Part shown: piece by piece, positions 46,181 through 57,752 of the stretch
Layout: every line of letters begins with the position of its first letter
How positions within the stretch are numbered: position 1 is the first letter of the stretch
Assembly: GCA_033065855.1 (NCBI GenBank)
Contig: JAVXUO010000026.1
Coordinates: forward strand, 1 to 64,000
Source: Escallonia rubra
Lineage: Eukaryota > Streptophyta > Magnoliopsida > Escalloniales > Escalloniaceae
Reading direction: 5' to 3'
Length of the DNA stretch: 64,000 nt
Notes under the pieces: model-generated
What the model was told of the DNA's origin: nothing
Database searches by the model: none
What the model saw: only the letters and a program-made list of their open reading frames with translations
Translations under genes and position numbers: made by a program

Positions 46181-48714
46181 GTTTAAATGTGTTTTTATAA
46201 TGCTCTGGTATGCTTATGTGCGTCCCCTGATTGTGTGGTCCTACTTTTTTTGTTGATTTTTTATTTCGAGGGAAATAAAAAATCAAAAGGGAAGAGAATA
46301 AAAGAAATAAATAGTGTGTATGTTCATCGTCCTAGTTTCTTCATTGAGTCATCCTTTCTTTTCCTTTAATTCTTATAGAGAGAGAACTTAGAGAAAGAGA
46401 AATTCAATTGTTAGAAGTCTCTTAAAAGGTTTGAGTTACACGGACATTGTATCTCTGTGAAGTATAGTATCCATCCTTTGCAAGTTGAGAGCATACAAAA
46501 TCTTTTCAAGAGCAAGAGGTAATTGCTCCATTTCATATTGATTGATTTCATATCGAACAATCACTTAAACGAACTTATAAAGAAGATGATTTTGAATTTA
46601 AGCCTAGTGGTCTATCTTGTTGAGGTTTATTTTCTGTACTTTGTTGCGATGACTACTGTCTTTGCACACTTAAAAATTAGAAGTTTCAGTTTCTTTGAAA
46701 TTGAATGTTAACAACCTAATGGAAGAATGCAGGTTGCAATTTAAACATTGAAGTGATGATTTAAGAGGCTATAAAGAGATAGTCGTGACTTCCTTTCTAG
46801 CTAACCCCTCATCTCCAAAACCAAGCCAAATCATCAAAGATATTGAGGTGGTCATATTGATGTCAGACTTCCTCTTATTCTAAGCTTAGTATTTCTCTCC
46901 TAGCATGGACCATTTATCTTTAAAAGAAGAAGAAGAAGAAAAAGCCCACTAGACTGAAATCCTGGAAAGGGCGGCCCATGCAAAAGTTAGAGCACAAAAA
47001 AAAAAAAAAACTCCAACAAATGTAGGTTTGCACAAGTTTTCCTTAAAATGAGCATTTCCAATATTAAAGGCCATCATTTGGCCACCGCATATCATCTTGA
47101 TTACCCTACATTAGATTTTTTTCACTTGCCAACCCTTTTGTGCCTAAACAGTTTAGCCTTTCTTTTTAAAATCCTATATTTCCAACTTTGGGTTAAATAG
47201 TCTCCTTGTGTATGCTATGTCTCAAGTATTGCTGAAAAGTCAACTCAGTACGGAAAGGGCTCCTTCTCATAAGAACCAAAGTCTTGAAGATAGATGAGGA
47301 ATGAAATCGTGATGATCATTTGTCCAATCTCGAAAAAAAAAAATACATGTGAAAAAAAAAGAGAAAAACCGTTAGGGATTGAAGTATGATTCTCGAAATT
47401 CAGTAGGGGGAATTGCCATTTATTGAGTTCAAAGAATAAATATTCAGCAGGTCTGAATTGAACTACGTCCGATCTAATTCCCCCAATGGGGATACATAGG
47501 CAGCTTAGTCACCTTCTAGGTTCAATCTTCGTGGGCACACACTAGGGGATTTGGTTTCATGTTTGGGTTATAGAGTCTTATTACTATTCGTTTGTTAGCC
47601 TACACCCTAGCCTACATTGTGTCCCAACAATAAGTCTTCCTTAAGGTTATGCTTATATAAGAAAGACAAGTGCTTTTTTACATTTTGATGAGGTTGAACA
47701 AAAAAAATAAGAAGAACAAGATAATGATCCATGCATTTTGAGCTTCCTGCATTATGACACGATATGTTTGCTCCCTGCAGCTTGTTTGAGATCCTTTAAT
47801 TCTTAATTTTTTGGATTCGATGCTTTTACCTCCTTGTGGCCCGATGAGGACCGCATGGATTCTTATAACTTACATGGCATCCCTTATTGTGTGTGGCAAC
47901 TTGATATTTCTACCACCCCTTCAGTAATAATATAAGAATCCTTATGACCTTATCTCGTGTCTTATGAGCTTCTTGTCTAACACTTGATAATCATGTCTCT
48001 GGTCTAGCCCAGTCATTATACATTGATATTTTGGCAAATCATGGGTCAAGTTCTCATCAGCCTCCCAGCTTATAGAGTCTTACAGCATACATATTAGTCT
48101 CATAGCTTATGCACCTACATCCCACTATCCATCTTTTGTCCCAACTTTTTGGTGGTAGTCTTGAGAATTCAAACTCGTGTGTTCAAGTTAAGATCGTTGG
48201 AGTTTTTGATCGAAAAATATTTCAATTCCTTATCATTAGATGTCATTTAACTTCACAGAAAACTTCCACTCTTTGGGTAGAGGTAGCCGTGTCAGTAGAA
48301 TAGGTACCGTTACTTGAGATTATAATGCTAAAAGGATTTAAGAAAAAATGGATAGATCTTTAAGTGAATGGTCGATATACCACATTAGGCAATCTAAATG
48401 ATTTTCAACTTAAACATGCTCTCAAACTGTGAAATGATATTAATCTCGTCATAAGTTCTTCTTTCGTTGGTGTCTTTAAGGGGTTTTTCCATGTGATTCC
48501 CCTTTTGTTATAGTTTTGCTAGGGTTAACTCTGGTTGCATTTTTGTCCGTATGCTTCATGTGGGTCCCTGTCCTGACAGTCAGGATAATGTTTGTCATAG
48601 GTCATCTTGTGCACTACAATGTCGGCATTTTTGGACTAGGGGCTTCCTGTGAGTCTCCTTTCATGACAAGATAGCGTTTGTCTTTGCATGCATATACTAA
48701 AATTCTCGCGTTGG
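46181..48714 (+). other. Internal region of C without recognisable genes
   Basis: No gag or pol motif in any frame. The motif 'ggggatacataggcagctta' at ~47490 matches (inverted) the sequence after integrase in B, so gag-pol was probably deleted between ~46200 and ~47400 or was never present. Poly-A tracts lie at ~46995 and ~47332. Confidence 0.45.
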
Positions 48715-48722
48715 TTAACCCC

Positions 48723-50167
48723 TAGAGATGTCAAAGGGCCGGGCTTGGGCCGGCCCAGCCCAAGCCCATCGGGCCTGCTGTGGGGCCGGGCCTGTGGGGC
48801 TGCCAACCGGGCCGGGCCGGGCCGGGCCGACTGGGAGAAATGCTAGGCCCAGTCCAAGCCCTGGCCCTAGGCCCAATATTTAGGGCCGGGCTTGGGCCGG
48901 GCCCGGGCCCAAATTTTTTTTTTTTTTTTGTAATTTCTTTCTTTAATTGGCTATAATTATCCCTCTTTACTCATAATGTTGTTTTATTAGAGATACAACT
49001 TCCTCATGAATTTATCTTGAATTGGGAAAAAAGAATTGGTTACTACATGAGTATTTCCTTTTAAATATGTCTAGTAACTTTTATTTTATAACGCTAAAAC
49101 AATTCTTAAAAGAACGTATGCAAAACGATTGTAATGCTAAAACAATTGTTAAAAGAATGCATGCAAAATGACACTAATAACATTTAGCGACAATGATGGT
49201 TATATAGAGCAAACTGTTGTAGGCTACTTTTACTTTTAATAATGGGTTGAGGCTCGAAAAACTTTATTGTTGATGCGCTCTTATATTTTACCATTATCAT
49301 TCCTCAATACTAAAAAAGAACTAGAGCAAAAGCGAGAAGCAAAAAAATGTTTTCTTTTTGTGTGCCAATTCTTGTTGTTTTCGTAAGAGACGTGAATATG
49401 AGATTTGTCAAAATCGTGCAATCAAAGAAAATCTTGTAAGTATAATTCGAATAGTACACAAATCTCGATCTCAAAATATGTCCCAAGATTACGTTTCTTT
49501 GTCCGAAAGTCTACTGAAAAATGATTGCTAATTATCCTAAGTGCGGAGCAACAATATTCTTATAGAGACGTTTCTCAATAATATCACCATGACTCTCAAA
49601 GTTTGGGGTGCTTTTATAAATACGTAAAGTTTAGGGACATTTGTGTAATTTTATAAAAAATAATTAAAAAAAACCATGTTTTATAGTCTTGCCACCTCCT
49701 CCTTGTTACAACTTACAATTACTATGTTAGTTAAATGTTAAAATATGGGATATGTGGATAATGGATGCATTGGGTGGAAGATAATGAAAGAAAAAAAAAG
49801 GGAAAACCTTTCCCTTATGGGAAAGAAAGAAGAATCAACAGAAAACAAAAAAACAAGAAAACAGGAAACATAGAAGAGAAATGAAACAGAAAATGCCAAA
49901 CAGGCCTACAGGGCCAGAACCGGGCCGCAGAACCGGGCCAAGCCCGGGCCAAAACCGGGCTGGATTCGGGCCGGGCCAAAACCGGGCCGTTTCCGGGCCG
50001 GGCCGGGCCGGGCTTTTTCGCAGAATCTGAAGGCCTGGTCCAGGCCCAGGCCCCAAGCCCCCTTGTGCAGGGCCGCTACTGTTCATGGACGGGGCCGGGC
50101 CAGCCCGGGCCAGAACCGGGCCGGGTCGGGCCAGCCCGCGGGCCGCCCGGCCCTTTTGACACCTCTA
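48723..50167. mobile_element. hAT2: non-autonomous hAT element with perfect target duplication
   Basis: Ends TAGAGATGTCAAAGGGCC and, in reverse complement, TAGAGGTGTCAAAAGGGCC. The 8-bp flanks TTAACCCC (48715-48722 and 50168-50175) are identical. Length 1,445 bp. The outer ~190 and ~260 bp are dense GGGCCGGGCC repeats, probable transposase-binding subterminal motifs, and the middle is AT-rich with no transposase. The Pro/Gly/Arg-rich minus-strand frame at 49835-50086 is a product of the subterminal repeats. The perfect duplication marks it as the youngest of the three hATs. Confidence 0.9.
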
Positions 50168-50175
50168 TTAACCCC

Positions 50176-51397
50176 TTTCCCGACCTCGAAAAAATCCAAA
50201 ATTTTCTATGATGTAGGTCTCCTAAAAATAATTAGGATCTTTTTTTTTTCACTTTGGCTAAATCTGACCCTATAATTTTTAAAATTTCAGATTATAAACT
50301 ATTAATTAAGTTTTATATTTAGCGACGAAAACATCAGTAATAGTGTGTGTTCGAATTACACCTTCAGCACACACACATGTCTTCTTCCTCCTTCAACCGC
50401 CGCATATATTCATCCCACAATCACGCATAGATTCATCATAATTCCCATCTTGGATCAATTAAACACATTATAGTACACCCAATTCATGCCCTAAACCCAT
50501 TTTTATACATCAATTTCGCATAATTAAACACATACAATTCGAATAAATTCTTAAACCCGAAGAAAACACACTAAATCTTCCAAACATACACTGACATCAT
50601 GCCAAATACGAAACCCCAATTAATTTCTCCTTCCTTGTTGTTTTAGATTCTTGTATTACACCATCCCAACAAGAATCCATTCGATTATTTATATATATAA
50701 TTCCACAAATTTTTCCGCAACTAAGGTCAAGATTCATACCCTGATAGGTTTAAGTTCTTCCTTTTTTTTTTCTTCCCCTCCTTCTTATTCCTCCTTTCCT
50801 TTTTTTTATTCCCTTTTTCCTTCCTGCTGCTTCTCTCTATTCTTGTTCTTCAGTCGTGTGCCAGACTTTGCCTTATTTATATTTCGCACCCTAAATGCTT
50901 TTTATATTTTCCTTTCCATTAAATCCTATCCCAAAGTATTTTATAATTTTCAACACTGAGTTAGCTTAATGTAACCAGGAGGTGGCCACCGTGCATGGTT
51001 TGATTTCCTCAAATTGTGACACATTTTGCAAACTTTCAAACTTTGCACTTTGACCCCTCAAGTTTCTAAAATTGTATTTTGACCCCTCTAGTTTAGAAAA
51101 ATTACGCTTTAACCCCAAAACCACACTAACCCATCATTTCACTTCCTAACATCTAATTATCATCAAAATGATGTTACTTAATAAAATATGCATCCCGTTC
51201 ACCATATTTTTCAAAATTGCATTTTTGTCCATCTAACTTTCTAAAATTACATTTTGACCCCCAATGCCAAACTAACCTCCCATTTTATTCTAATTAATCG
51301 ATTATCGATAAAAATAATGATATCGATAAAAATAATGCCATCGATTAATCTAATTCTCGGTTAGATTAAGTCAGGTATTACACTTCAGATCCAGTTT
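50176..51397 (+). other. AT-rich part of C, nothing recognised
   Basis: Low-complexity T/C-rich reading frame at 50651-50959 only. Near 51040-51110 'ttttgacccctc' and 'attgcatttttgtcc' phrases recur at about 60 bp spacing, and an inverted ATCGATAAAAATAATG pair lies at 51303-51345. Confidence 0.4.
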
Positions 51398-51760
51398 GAA
51401 CTATATTTGGCTTGATTACCTCTAGATTAGGGTATGTAGGTAACCTTCATAGGATACAACCATTTTCCACTCTAGGTCTATTCATTTCAGTACGTGGGAG
51501 TCATGTACATTCCCTATTTTCCAATCCATTTCAATGTCCTTTGACCCTCAATTTAGGTAAGTACGTGAAAGTCACGTGTATTCTTCTTTTCAAATCCGCT
51601 TTGAACTACATCTAACTTGATCCCTTTTGGAGGAGGGTATGTAGGCGACCTTCATCGGGTGTAGCCATTTTCTAGTCCAAGTCAATGTTCGTGAGTGTTA
51701 ACCCTCATTTCAGGATTAGTACGTAAAGGTCACATGCGACCTTCTTTCTAATTTCAGTCT
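51398..51760 (+). repeat. Direct repeat of ~205 bp, two copies
   Basis: 'gaactatatttggcttgat' at 51398 recurs as 'gaactacatctaacttgat' at 51603. Each is followed by 'gggtatgtaggYRaccttca', then 'gtacgtgRRagtcaYgtRYa'-type sequence. Confidence 0.6.
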
Positions 51761-52204
51761 CTGAATCCAAATATGTGTTAAGGGGCAGACATTTTGAATC
51801 CAGGTTGGCATGCAGATACTGCATACCTTCTTATGTCTTATCCTTGTCCAGTCTCAGTCTTAGTCTAGTTCAAGTCCCATTCCCAGCTCCAGCACGCTCT
51901 CAGTCTAGTTATAAATATTTTTGTGTGCCTTTTGTGTGCTTATATGCTTGTATGCCTTGCGTGCTTGTGTAATCGCTTTTTTCATAAGTTTGTAAGTTTT
52001 GCCTGCTTGGGTGTTCTGCATGATTTCCAGCTTATTTTCTTGGGCCTTTTTTTCAAGTATTTGATTGCTTGTATGCTCTGATTTTGCAAGTTTACTCCCC
52101 TAATCTAGAGGGGTCCGGTTAGCGATGTTGTATGGTGTAAGGCCAGTGCAGCATCTCATGCTTTGTTGCCAAAAGCAACACTTTCTCCATATAAATTTCA
52201 GAAG

Positions 52205-52737
52205 TGAATTGATATATTCGCCACTCAACGACCAACTGTCCTTGGACATTATTGGCTCCGACCTTAAGTGATATTTCTGTGAATTCTCATCCTTGTATTT
52301 GAGTGACCAACCACTTCTATGTGTTGTTGGCTCAGACTCTTAGATATAATTCCATATGTCCAAGCTACCAACTGCTTCCACGTGTTGTTGGCTCAATTCT
52401 TGGCTACATCCTTATATCTAAGTGACCAACCACTTCCATGCGTTGTTGGCTTCGGCTCTTAGATATAATTCCTTAAGTCCAAGCGACCAACTGCTTCCAT
52501 GTGTTGCTGACTTGGGCTCTTGGATATGTTTTTATATCTAAATGACCAACCGCTTCCACATGTTATTGGCTCTGGCTCTTAGATATATTCCAGTGTACCT
52601 AAGCGATCAACAGCTTCTAGGCATTGTTAACTCTGGCTTTTAGATATAAATCCATATGTCCAAACGATCAACAACTTCCATGCGTCGTTGGCTTCGGCTC
52701 TTAGTATATTCTGGTGTACTTAAGCTACCAATCGCTT
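52205..52737 (+). repeat. Minisatellite of C (unit ~60 bp)
   Basis: Eight to nine units of the type 'aagcgaccaactgcttccat' + 'gtgttgttggctcggctctt'. It is the same family as the array in A (10480-13180). It ends abruptly at the E junction, in the middle of a unit. Confidence 0.8.
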
Positions 52738-52742
52738 CCACA

Positions 52743-53450
52743 CCATATTAGCAACGTGTAATGCATCAGCGAAAATGGGAACATGTTAAAAGTAATGATT
52801 CTCTTGTGCATAATCCAGTCAGAATCAATCTAATGTGCATCAGCATAATATGAGGAGATCTCTAAATATTACACATAAGACCAACTTTACCATCAAAGTT
52901 ATTAAAAAAATTAATTAAGTGTTGTTTAGAAGCATAATATTGTCTCAGTGCATCAGACCTACTAGTATTTTTGTGAACCATGTTATACAAATATTGCCTG
53001 ATTATTCATATATCTAGTATATACTTTTCATTACTAGGAAAGTTAAGAGGTTCTTAATTGTGCATAATTCATAAACAAGACCGTCTCTCTAATGTCGTTG
53101 ATTGTGAAAAAATTATTTACCGTGGTTTTGTCTAGATGCACATTGTTGAAAGTTCCTATCAAGATGTGAATTACCACTGCCATGTGAAAAATATTTAAAG
53201 CACTACTTAGATTGAGATTTGGGTACGCCATCAACCTTATCCGTTGTAAAATGATTTCAACACTTAACTTTCAGCTTTCTATCTGCCTTTTGGATTTCTG
53301 GCTGATTTGAGGTAGGAGTCCTCGTTTCCTCCTCTCCACGACGACTCATTGGGTGAAGATTAGGCGTAGTTGCATTGTTGTCGTCATCCGAGCTGCATTC
53401 TTGGCTAAAATGATGTTGATTTTGCGAATTGTGTATTGAAAAGGAATGTT
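52743..53450 (-). pseudogene. hAT transposase, N-terminal half with BED zinc finger (pseudogene)
   Basis: On the minus strand the region 53180-53260 reads as a BED-type zinc finger: NHFTTDKVDGVPKS, then YFSHGSGNSHLDRNF and QQC. One conserved tryptophan is a stop and one Cys pair is damaged. Before it lies a polar stretch (~53270-53420, TTPNLHPMSRRGEEETRTPT). After it (~52860-52960) QYYASKQHLINFFNNFDGKV and the next segment match the start of the catalytic domain, and it ends with FADALHVANMV at 52743. There C interrupts, and the frame resumes with ACTNFKMDDKV at 43608 without missing residues. Confidence 0.7.
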
Positions 53451-54230
53451 TTGGTTAAAAGTCATAAATTATTGGGTGTCTATACCACTAGTGATTGTTC
53501 TTGAAGTTGTGGGGCTCGTGGTGGTGGACGTTTTTGGCTATTTGATTATGATAATCTTAAAGTAGACATGTTTTTAAAAATATTTGAAGAAAAAAAAACA
53601 AATAAGATAGTAAAGAATAAAAGTACTAACTATTTAGTCAAAATCTATCGACTAATAACTAAAGAATACTTTTAATTGAACATTTGAGAGGGTTAGTACT
53701 AAGTAACAAATAAGAATGCACAAAAAACTTGTAAATAAGAGCGAGTTGTAAAATGTAAGTAAGGTGTAAAAAATTTGATGGATGAATCAATTTATATTTT
53801 TTTTAAGCCTCACAAAAGATCAAAATACATCTAAAAACTAACCGTTTATAGTTATTGGGAAGATAAGTATGTACAAGTGCATAAAAGAGTTGTTGGAATA
53901 AGGTTGGATGAACATACCCCTTAAACTAGCCGTTATATAGCTATTGGAGGAGGAAAAAGTCATTTTTTAAAAATATGCCATTGGAGGGAAGGGAAAACTT
54001 ATTTTTTTGAACCCTGGCGGGCTAGGCCAGGTCGGGCTTAGACCGGTCTTTAACTGGTACAGACTTTACTGGCCTGGGCTTTTATGGGAAAAAAGGAGGC
54101 CAGCTCCAGTCCAGGCACTAGGCGTTTGTAGCCCAGGCCTACATTGATCACTGTGAAGGCCGGGCAGCATCGGCTTTTTTTGGGGCTGGACCGAGCTAGC
54201 CCATGGTCTCTGGCCCATTTGACATCTTTG

Positions 54231-56229
54231 TGTCTACCGGTACTTAAGGGGGCTTACGCTTACATAATTCTTTTCGCGTTTTGTATTCTGCTTTTATTTT
54301 CAAGATTTTAGTATTCAGATAGAAAATTCATTCTTGTACTTTTATTATTTTCACAATTCATTTTACCTACTTTTTCTGTCGGATTTATGTACTTATATCA
54401 TTTTCATTTTCACTCTTGTACTGGTATCCTTATATTATTTATAATATACACTATCCACACCTTCCCCCGCCCCCCACTCTCTGGAAATCTTCCATATCTA
54501 TTGCCGCCCTAAGATGAGGTTTGAGTGTCTAATAGGGGAGGGGCTTCACCCGAGTACCTGTATGGGATCGACGCCAGCTTCATTGAGAACGACGATTCCG
54601 TGATTGAGTCGTTCTAGACCTTCCATCTCGACTGCATCGACGCCTGCCCAGTCTGCCGAGAGAACCTATCACCTGAGATGGTGAGTCCAAAGATTGCCGT
54701 GGAAATTGATTGTCGTGGATGGTGAGTCCATCGATGTGTGGCTGGCTTTCCATCCCGACTGCCGAGCGAACCTGGCTTTTCAAGATCAACTTTCGATTGC
54801 CGTGGAAATTGATCCGCCGAGGCAACCCTGACTGCTTGAGATAGTGAGTCCAAAGCAAAATCGAAAGATTATAACGAAGAAGAGAGAGAAAGGGAGCAGA
54901 AATCTTTTGAGGTGGTGCTATGGTGGTTCAGTGGCGGCTCTGGTCTTTTGAGATGGTGCCATGGTGGTGCTAGGGGAGAGAGAGAGAGGGAGGGAGCAGA
55001 AATCTGACACATTTTTTTTTTCTGACATTGAGTTCACCTTCTTCCGAAAAAGGTGAAAACTTTGGGTGTTTTCACAATTTTTGCTACTGTTTGGAAAAAG
55101 TACCCAAAACGAATATGAAAAAAGATAAAAGTATGCAAAAAAAAGCATATTTTTCATCATCATTATAAAAATGAATACAAAATTTTGTAAACGTACAACC
55201 CCTAACTCTCCCAGAGGCTGAAAATTGATTTCTCTTTTTTGACCAAGAACCCTAATTTCCTATCTGTTTTTTTTCTCTCCCTTTGAAGTGAAGGGTAAAT
55301 TGAGCAACACGTGACACCACCTGTTTTCCTCCAAATCTAGTGAGTTGTCCTCTCTGATTTTCCTCCAAATTAACCTTAGTTTTTACTGACTTTGGGATAG
55401 TCTTGCAAACACATCTTTAGCTAAAAATTTATTTAAAGGAACTAATGGTGTCAAGCGTGCCACAATTACCAGAAATTTTGTTAATACATTTTTGGCGGGA
55501 CAATTTTGTTGGCCTTTGTAAGATAATTTAATAATTAGTCCATTTCATGGGTAGCAAAACTTGTTTAATAATTAGTTTTACCAGTCTTTGTGTGGAACTA
55601 GTTTAATAATTGTTGGGCAGTTATCACAAAAATAAATTTAATTTGATGAAAATTGGAAATACCACAATGTATAATGCCACGCCAGTTACATTAGAAAAAT
55701 GCTATGTTCATTCTCTTATATGTCTTTACTTTATTTTTGTTGTTGAAAACGTCTTTTGGGAACAAATGTTATTTTTTTGGCATTAAATAAAAGGTGAATT
55801 TGATTATTAGAAGGTGAAAAAAGTTTTTTCACGGCATTACAGGGATCATCGGATGGGACAAAAAAATGAAAATTTTGGTGTGAACAGATGAGCATGGCAG
55901 GCAAAGTTATGAGGATCGAGCCGAACCTGTTCAATCATGAACCAATGAATTTATTGTTTTAGTTATTGATTTGTACCATTCTGCACTTTAGCCGGATGAT
56001 GTAAGATAACCGGCCATTTCTAGTGGCAAACTGACCGTTGAACCCGGTTAACACCCATGGACACATTCACATTTGTAAAACACTTATATAACACAATTGT
56101 TGGCACTAAAGATTGAATCTAAGATGTCTAACTTAAAGTTCCAATGAGCATTTTAATGTCACTTGATCAACCACACACTTTTAGTATCTAACATCAAACC
56201 AAGTAATAACATTGATTCATTGATTTTTA
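54231..56229. other. Spacer between E and the MULE, with short duplications
   Basis: No gene recognised. Between 54600 and 54870 the phrases 'gattgccgtggaaattgat' and 'gtgagtccaaag' each occur twice. At 54890-55010 'gggagcagaaatct' and 'ttttgagRtggtgcYatggtgg' are duplicated. The 80-92-residue minus-strand frames there follow these repeats and look non-coding. Confidence 0.5.
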
Positions 56230-56447
56230 GGGTTAATTACAAAATTGTCCCCTGTGGTTTACATGTTTTTGTACTTCGCCCCTCGTGTTTACAATTTTTG
56301 CAATAATGTTCCTCGAGGTTTACAAAACCATTGCAAACAGCTCCAAAAATGGACGGCCGTTCAAATTCAGCCGTTAAGACCCCACGTGCACAGCACACCC
56401 GATTTTCTCATGGGTATATCGGTCATTTGCCTACCCTATGTTCCCTC
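56230..56447 (+). repeat. MULE left terminal inverted repeat
   Basis: 218 bp, the inverted partner of 63582-63799. It contains the recurring phrase 'aattgtcccctgtggtttac'. Related phrases ('gtgtcccctgtagtttac') are tandemly scattered inside the element at 57110-57260. Confidence 0.9.
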
Positions 56448-56573
56448 CAAAAAGTGACCCTCCACTCCTATTTCCCTTCAAAATCAGTTTATGCTTTAGT
56501 ATTTCTTCAGGGGTTTCAAGAAAGGAGAGTGAGACTTCAGTGGAGGAGAGAGAGATTTCGAAGAACCCATCTC

Positions 56574-56942
56574 ATGGCTCATATATACTGTTAGTGTGGT
56601 CAGAGAGCCGTGGCTAAGACTTCGTGGACAGATCTAAATCCCGGCCAAAGATTTTGGACTTGCAGCAACCAGGTGAGTTTTGTGTTTAACCCATTTTCTT
56701 CTTCAATTTTGTGAGCTGAATGAACAATCTCCTTGTTCTCACAGGCTGGTAGGTGTGGGTTTTTTGCTTGGCATGACCCTCCAATTACGATTAATAGGTC
56801 AAATGAGATATTTTGGAAGACTGTTGCAATTATTAGTTGGGTGTTGCTTCTACTGACTGTGATTGCATTATTGTCTGATTTTGGTGACGGGACAGAGGAA
56901 TTGAGCAACATTGAAGGTGAAGATGTGGGCAACAACTTGTAG
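56574..56942 (+). pseudogene. GRF zinc-finger / transmembrane gene carried by the MULE
   Basis: Two exons joined by a 72-bp GT-AG intron (56673-56744). Exon 1 (ATG 56574) reads MAHIYC, stop, CGQRAVAKTSWTDLNPGQRFW and ends TCSNQ. Exon 2 continues AGRCGFFAWHDPPI. Together these are the GRF-type zinc finger (C-x-C-G, S-W-T-D-x-N-P-G-x-R-F, C-x-F-F-x-W). The residue between the first two cysteines is a TAG stop, one base from a tyrosine codon. A hydrophobic segment (TVAIISWVLLLLTVIALL) then predicts a membrane anchor, followed by an acidic tail and stop at 56942. Short GRF proteins with C-terminal anchors are common in plants, often near TEs. Except for the TAG, the gene is intact. It points opposite to the transposase. 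Confidence 0.75.
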
Positions 56943-57752
56943 AAATTGCTAGGGTTGTACTGAAGTAGGGCTTTTTGTAATGTTTTGAGCTGTGGAATGT
57001 ATTGAATTAGGGATTGCCATAAAAAAATCAACATCCCCTGTTTCCAAGCTGTGTACTCAAGCAATGTAATGAAGTTTGATGTTTTTGCATTTTTGTTCCC
57101 TCTACTTTTAATGTTAATGGCAAAAGTGTCCCCCGTACTTTTCACATACCGAGCAAAAATGTCCCATGTGTATTGTAATTATGTTCCCTGTCATTTACAA
57201 TAATAGACAAAAGTGTCCCCTGTAGTTTACTTTTTCAGGACAAAAGTGTCCCCTATACATTGTTGCATGTTGACAAACCTGTACCTAAAATACTCAAATG
57301 GACCTGTCCTTAAACACTGCATTGTGTTGTATTCCAATTGCAATATAGCACAATGAAATTGCATCATCTCACTTGCAGATTTATCACATTTGCATCATCA
57401 CAAGTGCTAAAATATCTCTTTCATGTAAGATTCACAACCAAATCTCAAGACAAGTAATCAAGTTACATTACATCCAACATACAGACTCACAACCAATGGT
57501 TTTGTCATCAATCTTCCAATTAAATTACATCCAACACATAAACAATATCATCCTTCCCAATTCTAATTACAGCCAACATCCAAAAACATGTACTCTGGCA
57601 CTATCTTATAGTGTATATACTAGGCTTCCAAAAACCAGCCACCTACAAATTTATCTACTGCTCTCCAAAAACCATCCAACCTTCATATACTTTGAACAAA
57701 AACTAACAGTGAGTTCCCTACATTCACAAAACTAAGCTACACTAACATTCTA
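56943..57752. other. MULE spacer between the two convergent genes
   Basis: Non-coding. At 57110-57260 four to five spaced copies of 'aaaagtgtccc(c)cYgta' occur, resembling degenerate TIR sequence. The rest is AT/AC-rich. Confidence 0.5.

Larger units (their letters stand above)
43614..52737 (+). mobile_element. Element C: Tat-like retrotransposon, 3' LTR missing, inserted in E
   Basis: The 5' LTR (43614-45019) is followed by a PBS, a palindrome-rich leader (45550-46180), AT-rich DNA without gag or pol, hAT2, a 205-bp duplication (51398-51760) and the family minisatellite (52205-52737). The right edge is set by E: its transposase resumes at 52743, and CTACA (43609-43613) versus CCACA (52738-52742) looks like the 5-bp target duplication. 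The 3' LTR that should end the element is absent; the minisatellite abuts the target site. Either the LTR was deleted precisely by short-homology recombination or the element inserted in an aberrant way. Confidence 0.65.
42067..54230 (-). mobile_element. Element E: hAT transposon (Ac-like), split by retrotransposon C
   Basis: The left end is TAGAGATGTCAATGGGCC. The right end, in reverse complement, is CAAAGATGTCAAATGGGCC. Flanks TGTTTACT (42059-42066) and TGTCTACC (54231-54238) agree in 6 of 8 bases, as expected for an old hAT target duplication. Subterminal regions are GGGCC/GGCCC-rich. Minus-strand transposase segments lie at 52743-53450 (N-terminal) and 42380-43608 (C-terminal). Without C (43614-52737 plus one target copy) the element would be ~3 kb, a normal autonomous hAT size. 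Confidence 0.8.

Noticed and set aside
49835..50086. 83-codon Pro/Gly/Arg frame
   Set aside because: Translation of GGGCCGGGCC subterminal repeats of hAT2.
52205..52737. CRISPR-like regularly spaced repeats
   Set aside because: Units are contiguous degenerate minisatellites without unique spacers, in plant DNA.
53043..53234. 63-codon minus-strand frame as an independent small protein
   Set aside because: It is a shifted frame over the BED zinc-finger region of the hAT transposase.
56600..57145. 181-codon minus-strand frame
   Set aside because: Antisense of the GRF zinc-finger gene, whose plus-strand motifs and splice sites are convincing; the antisense product has no motif.
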